Source of the DNA: Bacilli bacterium
GTDB lineage: Bacteria; Bacillota_I; Bacilli_A; ML615J-28; CAG-698
Length of the DNA: 6,417 bases
Assembly (NCBI GenBank): GCA_023228385.1
Contig: JALOBF010000091.1
Coordinates: 1-6,417, forward strand
Direction of reading: 5' to 3'
A model generated the notes under the pieces. That model saw only the letters and a program-made list of their open reading frames with translations. It did not search any database and was not told where the DNA came from. Made by a program: the position numbers and the translations under genes. Shown here piece after piece: positions 1-4,291 of the stretch; positions within the stretch are counted from its first letter, which is position 1, and the number at the start of each line of letters is the position of its first letter.

Positions 1-293
1 GAACCGAAACGTTACAAGGTATAAAAATTGAAAATATTAAAACCAATGAGGTAAAAACCATAAAAGTTAAAGGTTGTTTTGAGTTTATCGGAACCCTTCC
101 TTCAACTGATTATTTAAAAGATTTAGGAATATTGGCTAAAAACGGTTATATTAAAGTCAAAAAAAATTATGAAACGGTAATTAAAGGATTGTTTGCATGC
201 GGAGATGTTGTCAATAAGGAAGTGCGGCAGATAGCCACCGCCATTAATGACGGCGCGATTGCCGCTTTAAGCGCAATTAAATACTGTAGTTAG
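1..293 (+). CDS. trxB: Thioredoxin reductase, C-terminal part (5' truncated by window edge)
   Basis: The open frame enters at base 3 and gives 96 residues before the TAG stop at 291-293. It ends with the classic C-terminal signature of bacterial thioredoxin reductases: GLFACGDVVNKEVRQI at visible residues 62-77, then ATAINDGAIAAL. In this family the GD of that motif binds FAD and the RQ-TA-DG segment closes the FAD-binding domain. The enzyme passes electrons from NADPH through FAD and a CxxC pair to thioredoxin in the cytoplasm. The NADPH domain with the CxxC and the N-terminus lie outside the window. A related flavin reductase, such as ferredoxin-NADP reductase of the TrxB-like type, is the main alternative, but the RQIATA-x-NDGAIAA ending favours TrxB. 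whiA starts 9 bases after the stop, so the two are probably cotranscribed. Confidence 0.88.
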   Translation, partial: TETLQGIKIENIKTNEVKTIKVKGCFEFIGTLPSTDYLKDLGILAKNGYIKVKKNYETVIKGLFACGDVVNKEVRQIATAINDGAIAALSAIKYCS

Positions 294-302
294 CAGGCAG
301 CA

Positions 303-1238
303 ATGTCCTTTTCTAACAATGTTAAGAAAGAGTTAAGCAGTATCCCCTTAAAGGACTGCTGTCTGAAAGCCGAACTGGTTTCCTTTATTCGTCTTCGTTC
401 AAACGATTCAATTACTTCTGATTATATAACCATCTCTTTTTCTACAACTCAAATCAGCGCAGTGCGTCGTATGATGTTTTTATTAAGGAAGTTATATAAC
501 GCAAAGGTTGATATAAAAATAAAAAAGAAAAAACGCCCTCATTCCAAATCATATTATTGGCTTAATGTCAGTGAAAATATTGGTGAAATACTGAAAGATT
601 TAAGTATTGTTGACTCTGAATATAAATTGAGTCCACCCGTATACTCTTTTGAGAATGATTGTTGTAAGGCCAGTATTTTGCGAGGTGCTTTTCTTGCAAG
701 AGGATCAATTAATAATCCTTATTCAAAAGACTATCATTTGGAAATAACCACACCAACACTTCAGGAAGCTGTTTTCTTACAAAATTTACTTAAAGAAATC
801 AATGTTGAAGCAAAAACGATTAAAAGATCCAAAGGTACCGTACTTTACATTAAAAAAGGCGAACAGATTGCAGATTTCTTGAAATTTGTTGGTGCCAGCA
901 ATTCGCTTTTTGCTTTTGAAGATGTTAGAATTAAAAAAGACTTAAATAATTATGTTAATCGTATTATGAATTGTGATGTTGCCAATGAACAAAAAGCAAT
1001 TGCCACCGCGGCGAAACAACTTGAAAATATCGAGTATCTAGAAAAACATTATGGTTTAATAGATTTGACTCCGCGTTTAATTGATGCAATTATATTAAGG
1101 ACAAATCACCCCGATGATTCTCTTTCCCAGTTAAGTGATAAATCAGCAGACACCGTTAACCGCTATATTTCCAAATCGGGTCTTAGCCACTGTTTTAAAG
1201 ATATTGAACGTTTGGTAAACAAAATCAAAAAAGAATAA
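303..1238 (+). CDS. whiA: DNA-binding protein WhiA
   Basis: This 311-residue protein has the usual WhiA length. WhiA combines an N-terminal LAGLIDADG-homing-endonuclease-like fold without nuclease activity and a C-terminal helix-turn-helix. It acts as a sporulation regulator in actinobacteria and as a cell-division/chromosome-segregation factor in Firmicutes. Recognisable blocks are the N-terminus MSFSNNVKKELSSI, the LRGAFLARGSINNP...YHLEI block (about residues 126-148), the NRIMNCDVANEQKA linker motif (219-232), and the C-terminal helix-turn-helix region ending in SKSGLSHCFKDIERL (290-304). The ATG at 303 lies 9 bases after trxB, behind only a weak, close SD-like AGGCAG (295-300), which suggests translational coupling to trxB. 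In Bacillus the same neighbourhood also holds rapZ and yvcK between trxB and whiA; both are absent from this gap. The last bases form part of a hairpin shared with the convergent regulator gene. Confidence 0.95.
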   Translation: MSFSNNVKKELSSIPLKDCCLKAELVSFIRLRSNDSITSDYITISFSTTQISAVRRMMFLLRKLYNAKVDIKIKKKKRPHSKSYYWLNVSENIGEILKDLSIVDSEYKLSPPVYSFENDCCKASILRGAFLARGSINNPYSKDYHLEITTPTLQEAVFLQNLLKEINVEAKTIKRSKGTVLYIKKGEQIADFLKFVGASNSLFAFEDVRIKKDLNNYVNRIMNCDVANEQKAIATAAKQLENIEYLEKHYGLIDLTPRLIDAIILRTNHPDDSLSQLSDKSADTVNRYISKSGLSHCFKDIERLVNKIKKE

Positions 1239-1252
1239 GCCGAGGCTTATTC
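1227..1252 (-). terminator. Intrinsic terminator of the XRE gene, overlapping the whiA 3' end
   Basis: A 9-bp perfect inverted repeat, GAATAAGCC (1233-1241) and GGCTTATTC (1244-1252), surrounds two central bases. Read on the minus strand, the hairpin is followed at once by six T (plus-strand A run 1227-1232) and then more T-rich sequence, the classic Rho-independent form. The stop codons of both convergent genes lie within the stem: TAA of whiA at 1236-1238, and TAA of the regulator at 1249-1247. On the plus strand the hairpin is preceded by A and followed by CAAGTTT, so it would be at best a poor terminator for whiA. Confidence 0.8.
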
Positions 1253-1474
1253 AAGTTTACTAAAATCAAATAATTCGCTAATGTTTACATCCAACTCTTT
1301 TGCGATTTTGGCAATATTTTTAAGGGTTATATTTTTTTCTGCTCTCTCGATTTGACCGACATAAGTACGATGTAACCCAACCTCGTAGCCTAATTCTTCT
1401 TGCGACAGCCCCTTTTGCATTCGCAATTGTCTAATGCGTTTACCGAACAAGACATTGATATCATTTTTGTCCAT
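1247..1474 (-). CDS. XRE-family helix-turn-helix transcriptional regulator (75 aa)
   Basis: This is a single-domain Cro/C1-type DNA-binding protein. The HTH_3 fold fills almost the whole chain: helix 1 GKRIRQLRMQKG (11-22), the helix-turn-helix SQEELGYEVGLHRTYVGQIE (24-43), then NITLKNIAKIAKELDVNISELF (48-69). The GLHRTYVGQIER type of recognition helix with the NITL-NI-KIA continuation resembles stand-alone XRE regulators, including restriction-modification controller proteins, but no restriction-modification genes are visible here, so its target is unknown. I chose the ATG at 1474 because AAAGGTGG lies just upstream at good spacing. A GTG at 1483 would add three residues, but it is itself part of that ribosome binding site. 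The gene is convergent with whiA and divergent from acpS, and the short upstream region would suit autoregulation (inferred). No effector or dimerisation domain is present. Confidence 0.85.
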   Translation of the reverse strand: MDKNDINVLFGKRIRQLRMQKGLSQEELGYEVGLHRTYVGQIERAEKNITLKNIAKIAKELDVNISELFDFSKLE

Positions 1475-1483
1475 ACTGTCCAC

Positions 1484-1490
1484 CTTTCAA
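1484..1490 (-). promoter_or_regulatory. Shine-Dalgarno sequence deciding the XRE start
   Basis: The minus strand reads GAAAGGTGGACAGTATG. The SD-like AAAGGTGG (about 1487-1480) is spaced correctly for the ATG at 1474. The upstream GTG (1483-1481) falls inside this SD and is therefore unlikely to be used as the start codon. Confidence 0.6.
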
Positions 1491-1492
1491 TT

Positions 1493-1502
1493 ATCATACA
1501 AT
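1493..1502. promoter_or_regulatory. Possible overlapping divergent -10 elements (XRE / acpS)
   Basis: The minus strand shows TATGAT (plus 1498-1493) and the plus strand shows TACAAT (1497-1502), each one base from the TATAAT consensus and overlapping each other. They lie in the 76-base gap between the divergent regulator and acpS genes, at plausible distances from both starts. No good -35 box is found for either at 16-18 bases, so this is only a candidate. If real, the two promoters would compete for polymerase. Confidence 0.35.
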
Positions 1503-1536
1503 AAAAATCTTAAATATTCGACAGACTAAAAGTAGC

Positions 1537-1542
1537 AGGAGG
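1537..1542 (+). promoter_or_regulatory. Strong Shine-Dalgarno sequence of acpS
   Basis: AGGAGG stands 8 bases before the ATG at 1551 and fixes the start of acpS. Confidence 0.85.
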
Positions 1543-1550
1543 CATTATTA

Positions 1551-1910
1551 ATGAGAAATATAGGAATTGATATTGTTGAAAACAAACGCTTTAATGCTTT
1601 TATTGATAATCCGAGAAAATATTCCCGAATTTTATCGGCAAAAGAAAAAGACTTATTTGTACAAATAACAAATAAGTCCAGAAAACTAGAGTATTTAGCT
1701 GGGCGATTTGCAGCTAAAGAAGCCGTTATCAAAGCCTTAGCTCATACCGGCTATTCTTTTAGTTATACAGCTATCAGCGTGTTGAATCGATCAGACGGTT
1801 CTCCTTATGTTGAATTGGAAAACGGTACTGAATTTAAAATTTTACTATCATTATCGCATAGCAAAGATAACTCGGTCGCGGTTGCGATTTTAGTGAACGG
1901 GGATGAATGA
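1551..1910 (+). CDS. acpS: Holo-[acyl-carrier-protein] synthase
   Basis: This 119-residue protein matches the normal length of AcpS, a homotrimeric cytoplasmic phosphopantetheinyl transferase. The enzyme moves 4'-phosphopantetheine from coenzyme A to the serine of apo-ACP, which starts fatty acid synthesis. Family signatures are intact: GIDIVE at residues 5-10 with the metal-binding Asp7, GRFAAKEAVIKA at 51-62 with the catalytic/metal ligand Glu57, and the C-terminal SLSHSKDNSVAVAI at 100-113. The start follows an AGGAGG at 8 bases. The TGA stop at the expected family length shows that TGA is a stop codon in this organism. The stop lies in the loop of the gene's own terminator, so acpS looks monocistronic. 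The YdcC-like lipoprotein gene downstream recalls the Bacillus acpS-ydcC order. Confidence 0.95.
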   Translation: MRNIGIDIVENKRFNAFIDNPRKYSRILSAKEKDLFVQITNKSRKLEYLAGRFAAKEAVIKALAHTGYSFSYTAISVLNRSDGSPYVELENGTEFKILLSLSHSKDNSVAVAILVNGDE

Positions 1911-1930
1911 TTTCGTCTCCATTTTGTTTT
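1899..1930 (+). terminator. Intrinsic terminator of acpS
   Basis: GGGGATGAA (1899-1907) pairs with TTCGTCTCC (1912-1920), with two G-U pairs, around a TGAT loop that contains the acpS stop codon; ATTTTGTTTT follows. On the opposite strand the G-U pairs become A-C mismatches and there is no T run, so it should not stop the convergent DUF378 transcript well. The T tail reaches into the stop codon of the DUF378 gene. Confidence 0.75.
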
Positions 1931-2135
1931 AATCGATGTCATGATCAGCGGTAAACAAGGTGGAAATGCAAATGATTCCGGCCACTCCGACTAAGGCATA
2001 TATTATTCTTGAAATAACGACGCTGATATTGTCAAAGATGAAGGCTACCAAATTAAAATTAAACAAGCCAATCAAACCCCAATTGAGCGCACCGACAATT
2101 ACGACAATTAGCGCGATCTTTTGTAAAACGTTCAT
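1929..2135 (-). CDS. DUF378 family small membrane protein (YuzA-like)
   Basis: This 68-residue, very hydrophobic protein has the DUF378 hallmark: KIALIVVIVGALNWGLIGLF (residues 6-25), containing the conserved GALNWGL-GLF-F block, followed by LVAFIF. Two transmembrane segments are visible, about 5-25 and 40-60, with a short polar tail TADHDID. The molecular function of DUF378 proteins, such as Bacillus YuzA, is unknown. The ATG at 2135 is preceded by a perfect AAGGAGG (2150-2144) at 8 bases; the upstream in-frame ATG at 2192 has no such signal and would add a polar, non-family N-terminus. The gene stands alone on the minus strand between acpS and the lipoprotein gene, convergent with the first and divergent from the second. 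Confidence 0.88.
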   Translation of the reverse strand: MNVLQKIALIVVIVGALNWGLIGLFNFNLVAFIFDNISVVISRIIYALVGVAGIICISTLFTADHDID

Positions 2136-2143
2136 TTTTAATT

Positions 2144-2150
2144 CCTCCTT
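2144..2150 (-). promoter_or_regulatory. Shine-Dalgarno sequence fixing the DUF378 start
   Basis: The minus strand reads AAGGAGG, then 8 bases, then the ATG at 2135. This excludes the longer reading that begins at 2192. The rest of 2151-2234, between the divergent DUF378 and lipoprotein genes, is extremely AT-rich with many TATTAT/TATATA strings. A pair of -35/-10 boxes with correct spacing cannot be picked out for either direction. Confidence 0.8.
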
Positions 2151-2246
2151 ATCGTTATTATTAGTAATTTTTAAAATAATATACTTTTTCATAATAAAAA
2201 ATGATTTTGCGTCATATTATTATATAGGAAAAATGGGAGGTAATTA

Positions 2247-3284
2247 ATGGGCGAATTAAGTTATCAAAAACTTAATATTAAGTTTTTGAAAATAATATTG
2301 GTATTGCTTTTTGTTGGATTGATATTTTTCGCAAGTAGTTGCGCTAAAAACAAAAGGCCGGAAAAAATTTTCGCAAAAGAATTAACGAAAAGCTCGTCAT
2401 ATAAAGTCGAAGGTATCATGGAATCTTATTATGAAACGGGACGGAAACTAAATGAGTTTTCGGTATTGTTTAAAAGTCCGAATTTAATAAAAGTCATAAT
2501 CAAACCAGAGGGCAGTAATGACAAACAAATTATTTTAAAAAATGCCAACGGTGTTTATATTTTAATTCCGGCAGTAAATAAAAATTTTAAAATTCAAAGT
2601 GATTGGCCGGAGAATGCCAGTTATCCTTATCTTTTACAATCATTGGCAAAAGATATAGCAAATGATTCGGAATATCTTACTACCGAAGATGATAGTACAT
2701 TTACGGTTGAAACAAAAACAAAAATGCACACGGATGCTATTCCGGTCAAACAAAAAATCATTTTTAAAAAATCAACTAATATGCCGATAGAAGTTTTAAT
2801 TTATGATGAGAACGATAAGCTTTATATTCGGACTGTTTTCACCGACATCAATCTTAATTATAATATTTCCGAAGATGAATTTGATTTAGAAAATAGTATG
2901 ACAACAATTAGAGTTGAATTGGGTGATGGAATCGTATATGAAGGCCGGGAAATAGCCTATCCGCGTTATTGTCCGGAAGGGATTACTTTGGTAACCGAAA
3001 AGACAACGCAAAATTTGGACGGAACAGAAGCAATATCAATTATGATATATGGAAATGAACAGGGCTTCACTATTATACAGGAATTTATCAATGATCAAGA
3101 GGCGATGAGATATCAAGAGGAAAAAGGTAATATTGTTATGGTCTTAGGTACATTTGCCATTCTGAAAGCGAATTCGATACAACTGTTTTTCAACGGAATA
3201 GAATATACAGTCGCTTCAGATGATTTATCGGTTGATGAATTAATAAAAATTGTTCAAAGTTTTATGACGGACGATGAAAAATAA
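2247..3284 (+). CDS. YdcC-like lipoprotein: LolA-like domain plus DUF4367-type C-terminus
   Basis: The 345-residue protein begins with a short polar stretch, a hydrophobic signal segment (about 13-29) and a lipobox ASSC with the lipidated Cys32, so it should be anchored to the outer face of the cell membrane. Residues about 40-215 look like the LolA/outer-membrane-lipoprotein-sorting beta fold found in Gram-positive YdcC proteins: SYKVEGIMESYYETG, FKSPNLIKVII, GVYILIPAVNKNFKI, YPYLLQSLAKDI. Residues about 238-340 resemble the DUF4367 module (CPEGITLV, IMIYGNEQGFTIIQE, FFNGIEYTVASDDLSVDELI). B. subtilis YdcC, encoded next to acpS, is associated with sporulation, but its role is not understood, and a sporulation role here is not shown. 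The start follows GGGAGG at 6 bases, and the transcript ends at the hairpin at 3307-3337. The alr gene usual downstream in Bacillus is missing. Confidence 0.8.
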   Translation: MGELSYQKLNIKFLKIILVLLFVGLIFFASSCAKNKRPEKIFAKELTKSSSYKVEGIMESYYETGRKLNEFSVLFKSPNLIKVIIKPEGSNDKQIILKNANGVYILIPAVNKNFKIQSDWPENASYPYLLQSLAKDIANDSEYLTTEDDSTFTVETKTKMHTDAIPVKQKIIFKKSTNMPIEVLIYDENDKLYIRTVFTDINLNYNISEDEFDLENSMTTIRVELGDGIVYEGREIAYPRYCPEGITLVTEKTTQNLDGTEAISIMIYGNEQGFTIIQEFINDQEAMRYQEEKGNIVMVLGTFAILKANSIQLFFNGIEYTVASDDLSVDELIKIVQSFMTDDEK

Positions 3285-3306
3285 TCATAAAATAATATGA
3301 AAAAAT

Positions 3307-3337
3307 AAAAAGTTTCTTGATATAAGAGACTTTTTTT
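3307..3337 (+). terminator. Intrinsic terminator of the lipoprotein gene
   Basis: AAAAAGTTTCTT (3307-3318) pairs along 12 positions, with one G-U, with AAGAGACTTTTT (3324-3335) around the loop GATAT. The T run extends to 3337. The A-rich left arm could also serve in the reverse direction, but no minus-strand gene ends here. The -35 box of the next promoter is built from its loop and stem. Confidence 0.85.
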
Positions 3338-3345
3338 AGTATAAT
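3317..3345 (+). promoter_or_regulatory. Sigma-A-type promoter of the thioredoxin-like gene
   Basis: TTGATA (3317-3322, 5 of 6 to TTGACA), a 17-base spacer, and a perfect TATAAT (3340-3345). Transcription should begin near 3352, leaving an untranslated leader of about 62 bases. The -35 element lies inside the preceding terminator hairpin and the spacer includes its T run. Confidence 0.8.
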
Positions 3346-3371
3346 ATATATTGCTTGATTAATAAATAGCG

Positions 3372-3413
3372 AAAGGAGCATATTTTTACTAAAAACAGTA
3401 AAAATAAATTTGT
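3372..3413 (+). promoter_or_regulatory. Structured ribosome-binding region: SD, hairpin spacer, start
   Basis: A good SD, AAAGGAG (3372-3378), lies 35 bases before the first possible ATG at 3414, far beyond normal spacing. The frame is closed upstream by TAA at 3390 and 3399, so the start cannot move back. Between them is a perfect 10-bp inverted repeat: TATTTTTACT (3381-3390), loop AAAAAC, AGTAAAAATA (3397-3406). When folded it leaves 2+7 bases between SD and ATG, an ordinary distance. Phage T4 gene 38 is a known case of a hairpin shortening the SD-start distance. The stem has only one G-C pair, so it may be marginal or temperature-dependent (inferred). Confidence 0.6.
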
Positions 3414-3959
3414 ATGAATAAGAAGTTAAGTTCAAAAAAACAACTTAGTCATAAGGTTATGATTTTTTGGTCGATGATTGGATTATTGACTCTGATATTT
3501 ATCGTGACAGTAATTGTTATGTTTGTTAAAGCACGATCATCGCGCTCAATAGATGATTTGATTAATTTACATGAAAACGAAATATTTGAGCAGAAAGAAT
3601 CTTATTATATTTATGTTTATAGTAAAGTCGGCATAACCGACGAAAAAGCCGAACTAGATAAAGCGGCCGATTTAGAAGAATTAATTATAACTTATATGAC
3701 ATACGCAAAAAGAAACTCCCAAGCAAAGCGTATTTATGGCATGAATGTTGATAGTTATCGCAACCGCAGTGTTCTAATTACGGGGTCACAATTAACCGAA
3801 GTCTTGTATAAGACCAAGTTTATTAATTTGCGAATTAATACCGATGATGTACCGATTCTGATGAAGATCGAAGGTGGTAAAGTTGTTAAGGATTATCTTA
3901 CAGAAAAGGCTATTCGAGAAGAATTAGATTCGCAGATGAAACCAATAATCAAGGATTAA
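3414..3959 (+). CDS. Membrane-anchored thioredoxin-like protein without cysteines (putative)
   Basis: The 181-residue protein has a basic N-terminus (MNKKLSSKKQLSHK), one transmembrane helix (about 16-38) and a soluble domain that should lie outside the cell by the positive-inside rule. The domain resembles thioredoxin-fold proteins in outline: YYIYVYS (64-70) as the central strand normally preceding the CxxC, a long helix (about 75-100), and DDVPILMKIEGGKVVKDYL (144-162), where Pro147 would be the cis-proline and the following strand pair plus C-terminal helix match the usual ending. There is no cysteine anywhere in the protein, so it cannot do dithiol exchange; a binding, scaffold or chaperone role is possible. 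The family call rests on pattern only, and an unrelated fold is possible. It has its own promoter and an unusual leader; no clear terminator follows. Confidence 0.5.
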   Translation: MNKKLSSKKQLSHKVMIFWSMIGLLTLIFIVTVIVMFVKARSSRSIDDLINLHENEIFEQKESYYIYVYSKVGITDEKAELDKAADLEELIITYMTYAKRNSQAKRIYGMNVDSYRNRSVLITGSQLTEVLYKTKFINLRINTDDVPILMKIEGGKVVKDYLTEKAIREELDSQMKPIIKD

Positions 3960-3965
3960 ACCAGC

Positions 3966-3985
3966 CGTTATCAGCGCGGATGACG
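3966..3985 (+). other. Weak hairpin after the thioredoxin-like gene
   Basis: CGTTATC (3966-3972) pairs with GATGACG (3979-3985), with one G-U, around AGCGCG. Only TTT follows before CGG, so it lacks the T run of an efficient intrinsic terminator. It may slow decay of the upstream mRNA or act as a weak stop. The tRNA promoter begins 17 bases later. Confidence 0.3.
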
Positions 3986-4001
3986 TTTCGGAAATATTCG
4001 C

Positions 4002-4030
4002 TTGACATTTAGAATGATTTGTGGTAATAT
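4002..4030 (+). promoter_or_regulatory. Promoter of the tRNA-Ser/tRNA-Glu unit
   Basis: Perfect -35 TTGACA (4002-4007), 17-base spacer, -10 TAATAT (4025-4030) preceded by TGG, which gives an extended TGn -10 element. The predicted start near 4037 is only about 8 bases before the mature 5' end of tRNA-Ser, as expected for a stable-RNA promoter. Confidence 0.75.
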
Positions 4031-4044
4031 TATATGGCATATTT

Positions 4045-4137
4045 GGAGTAGTACTCAAGAGGCTGAAGAGGTGCCCCTGCTAAGGGTATAGATCGGATTA
4101 AACCGGTGCGAGGGTTCAAATCCCTCCTACTCCGCCA
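4045..4137 (+). tRNA. tRNA-Ser (anticodon GCU)
   Basis: This 93-base class II tRNA reads AGC and AGU codons. The acceptor GGAGTAG (4045-4051) pairs with CTACTCC (4127-4133), followed by discriminator G and an encoded CCA (4135-4137). The D stem is CTC/GAG. The anticodon stem TGCCC/GGGTA holds the loop CTGCTAA with anticodon GCT at 4079-4081. The long variable arm, ATCGG/CCGGT with loop ATTAAA, is typical of serine tRNAs. The T arm is GAGGG-TTCAAAT-CCCTC (4110-4126). It is cotranscribed with tRNA-Glu, which starts 5 bases after its CCA. Confidence 0.96.
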
Positions 4138-4142
4138 TATCT

Positions 4143-4219
4143 GGCCCGTTGGAGAAGCGGTTTAACTCACATGCCTTTCACGCATGCACGCACGGGTTCG
4201 AATCCCGTACGGGTCACCA
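4143..4219 (+). tRNA. tRNA-Glu (anticodon UUC)
   Basis: This 77-base class I tRNA reads GAA and GAG codons. The acceptor GGCCCGT (4143-4149) pairs with ACGGGTC (4209-4215), then discriminator A and an encoded CCA (4217-4219). D stem GAG/CTC, anticodon stem CATGC/GCATG with loop CTTTCAC and anticodon TTC at 4177-4179, five-base variable loop, and T arm ACGGG-TTCGAAT-CCCGT (4192-4208). The acceptor and T arm are those usual for bacterial tRNA-Glu. The potA frame is open back into this gene, but translation does not begin here. Confidence 0.96.
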
Positions 4220-4231
4220 TTTGACCATCAG

Positions 4232-4260
4232 AGTTGGCTTTTTGCCAACTTATTTTTTTT
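4232..4260 (+). terminator. Strong intrinsic terminator of the tRNA unit
   Basis: AGTTGGC (4232-4238) and GCCAACT (4244-4250) form a perfect 7-bp stem around TTTTT, followed by TATTTTTTTT. Only 31 bases then separate it from the potA start, and no convincing promoter fits in that gap. The best candidate is a -35-like TTGCCA (4242-4247) inside the hairpin, but it is followed at 17 bases only by AATACA. Confidence 0.9.
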
Positions 4261-4291
4261 AGAAAATACAGCGCAAAAGAAATGGAGTAAT

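Noticed and set aside
2136..2192. Longer start for the DUF378 protein
   Set aside because: The extra 19 residues are polar and not family-like, and the perfect AAGGAGG lies within them, in front of the inner ATG.
2201..2215. ATGATTTTGCGTCAT imperfect palindrome upstream of the lipoprotein gene as an operator
   Set aside because: The arms are only four bases in very AT-rich DNA, and there is no second copy or regulator link.
1960..2247. Plus-strand open frame opposite the DUF378 gene
   Set aside because: It is antisense to a recognised family with a good ribosome binding site; the hydrophobic look comes from the complement of a membrane-protein gene.
3380..3417. Very short leader peptide starting at a non-standard ATT/ATA codon after the SD at 3372
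   Set aside because: There is no ATG, GTG or TTG at a usable distance, and the ATT would be only 3 bases from the SD. The hairpin-spacing explanation is simpler.
4032..4140. Inverted repeat ATATGGC / GCCATAT flanking tRNA-Ser, which could extend the acceptor stem in the precursor
   Set aside because: The predicted transcription start near 4037 would leave only about two bases of the left arm in the RNA, and the right arm is just the discriminator, CCA and flanking bases, so it is probably chance.
4184..4291. Upstream extension of the potA reading frame through tRNA-Glu and the terminator
   Set aside because: The extension lies in a clear tRNA gene and a terminator hairpin, and the family N-terminus starts at 4292 with its own GGAG.
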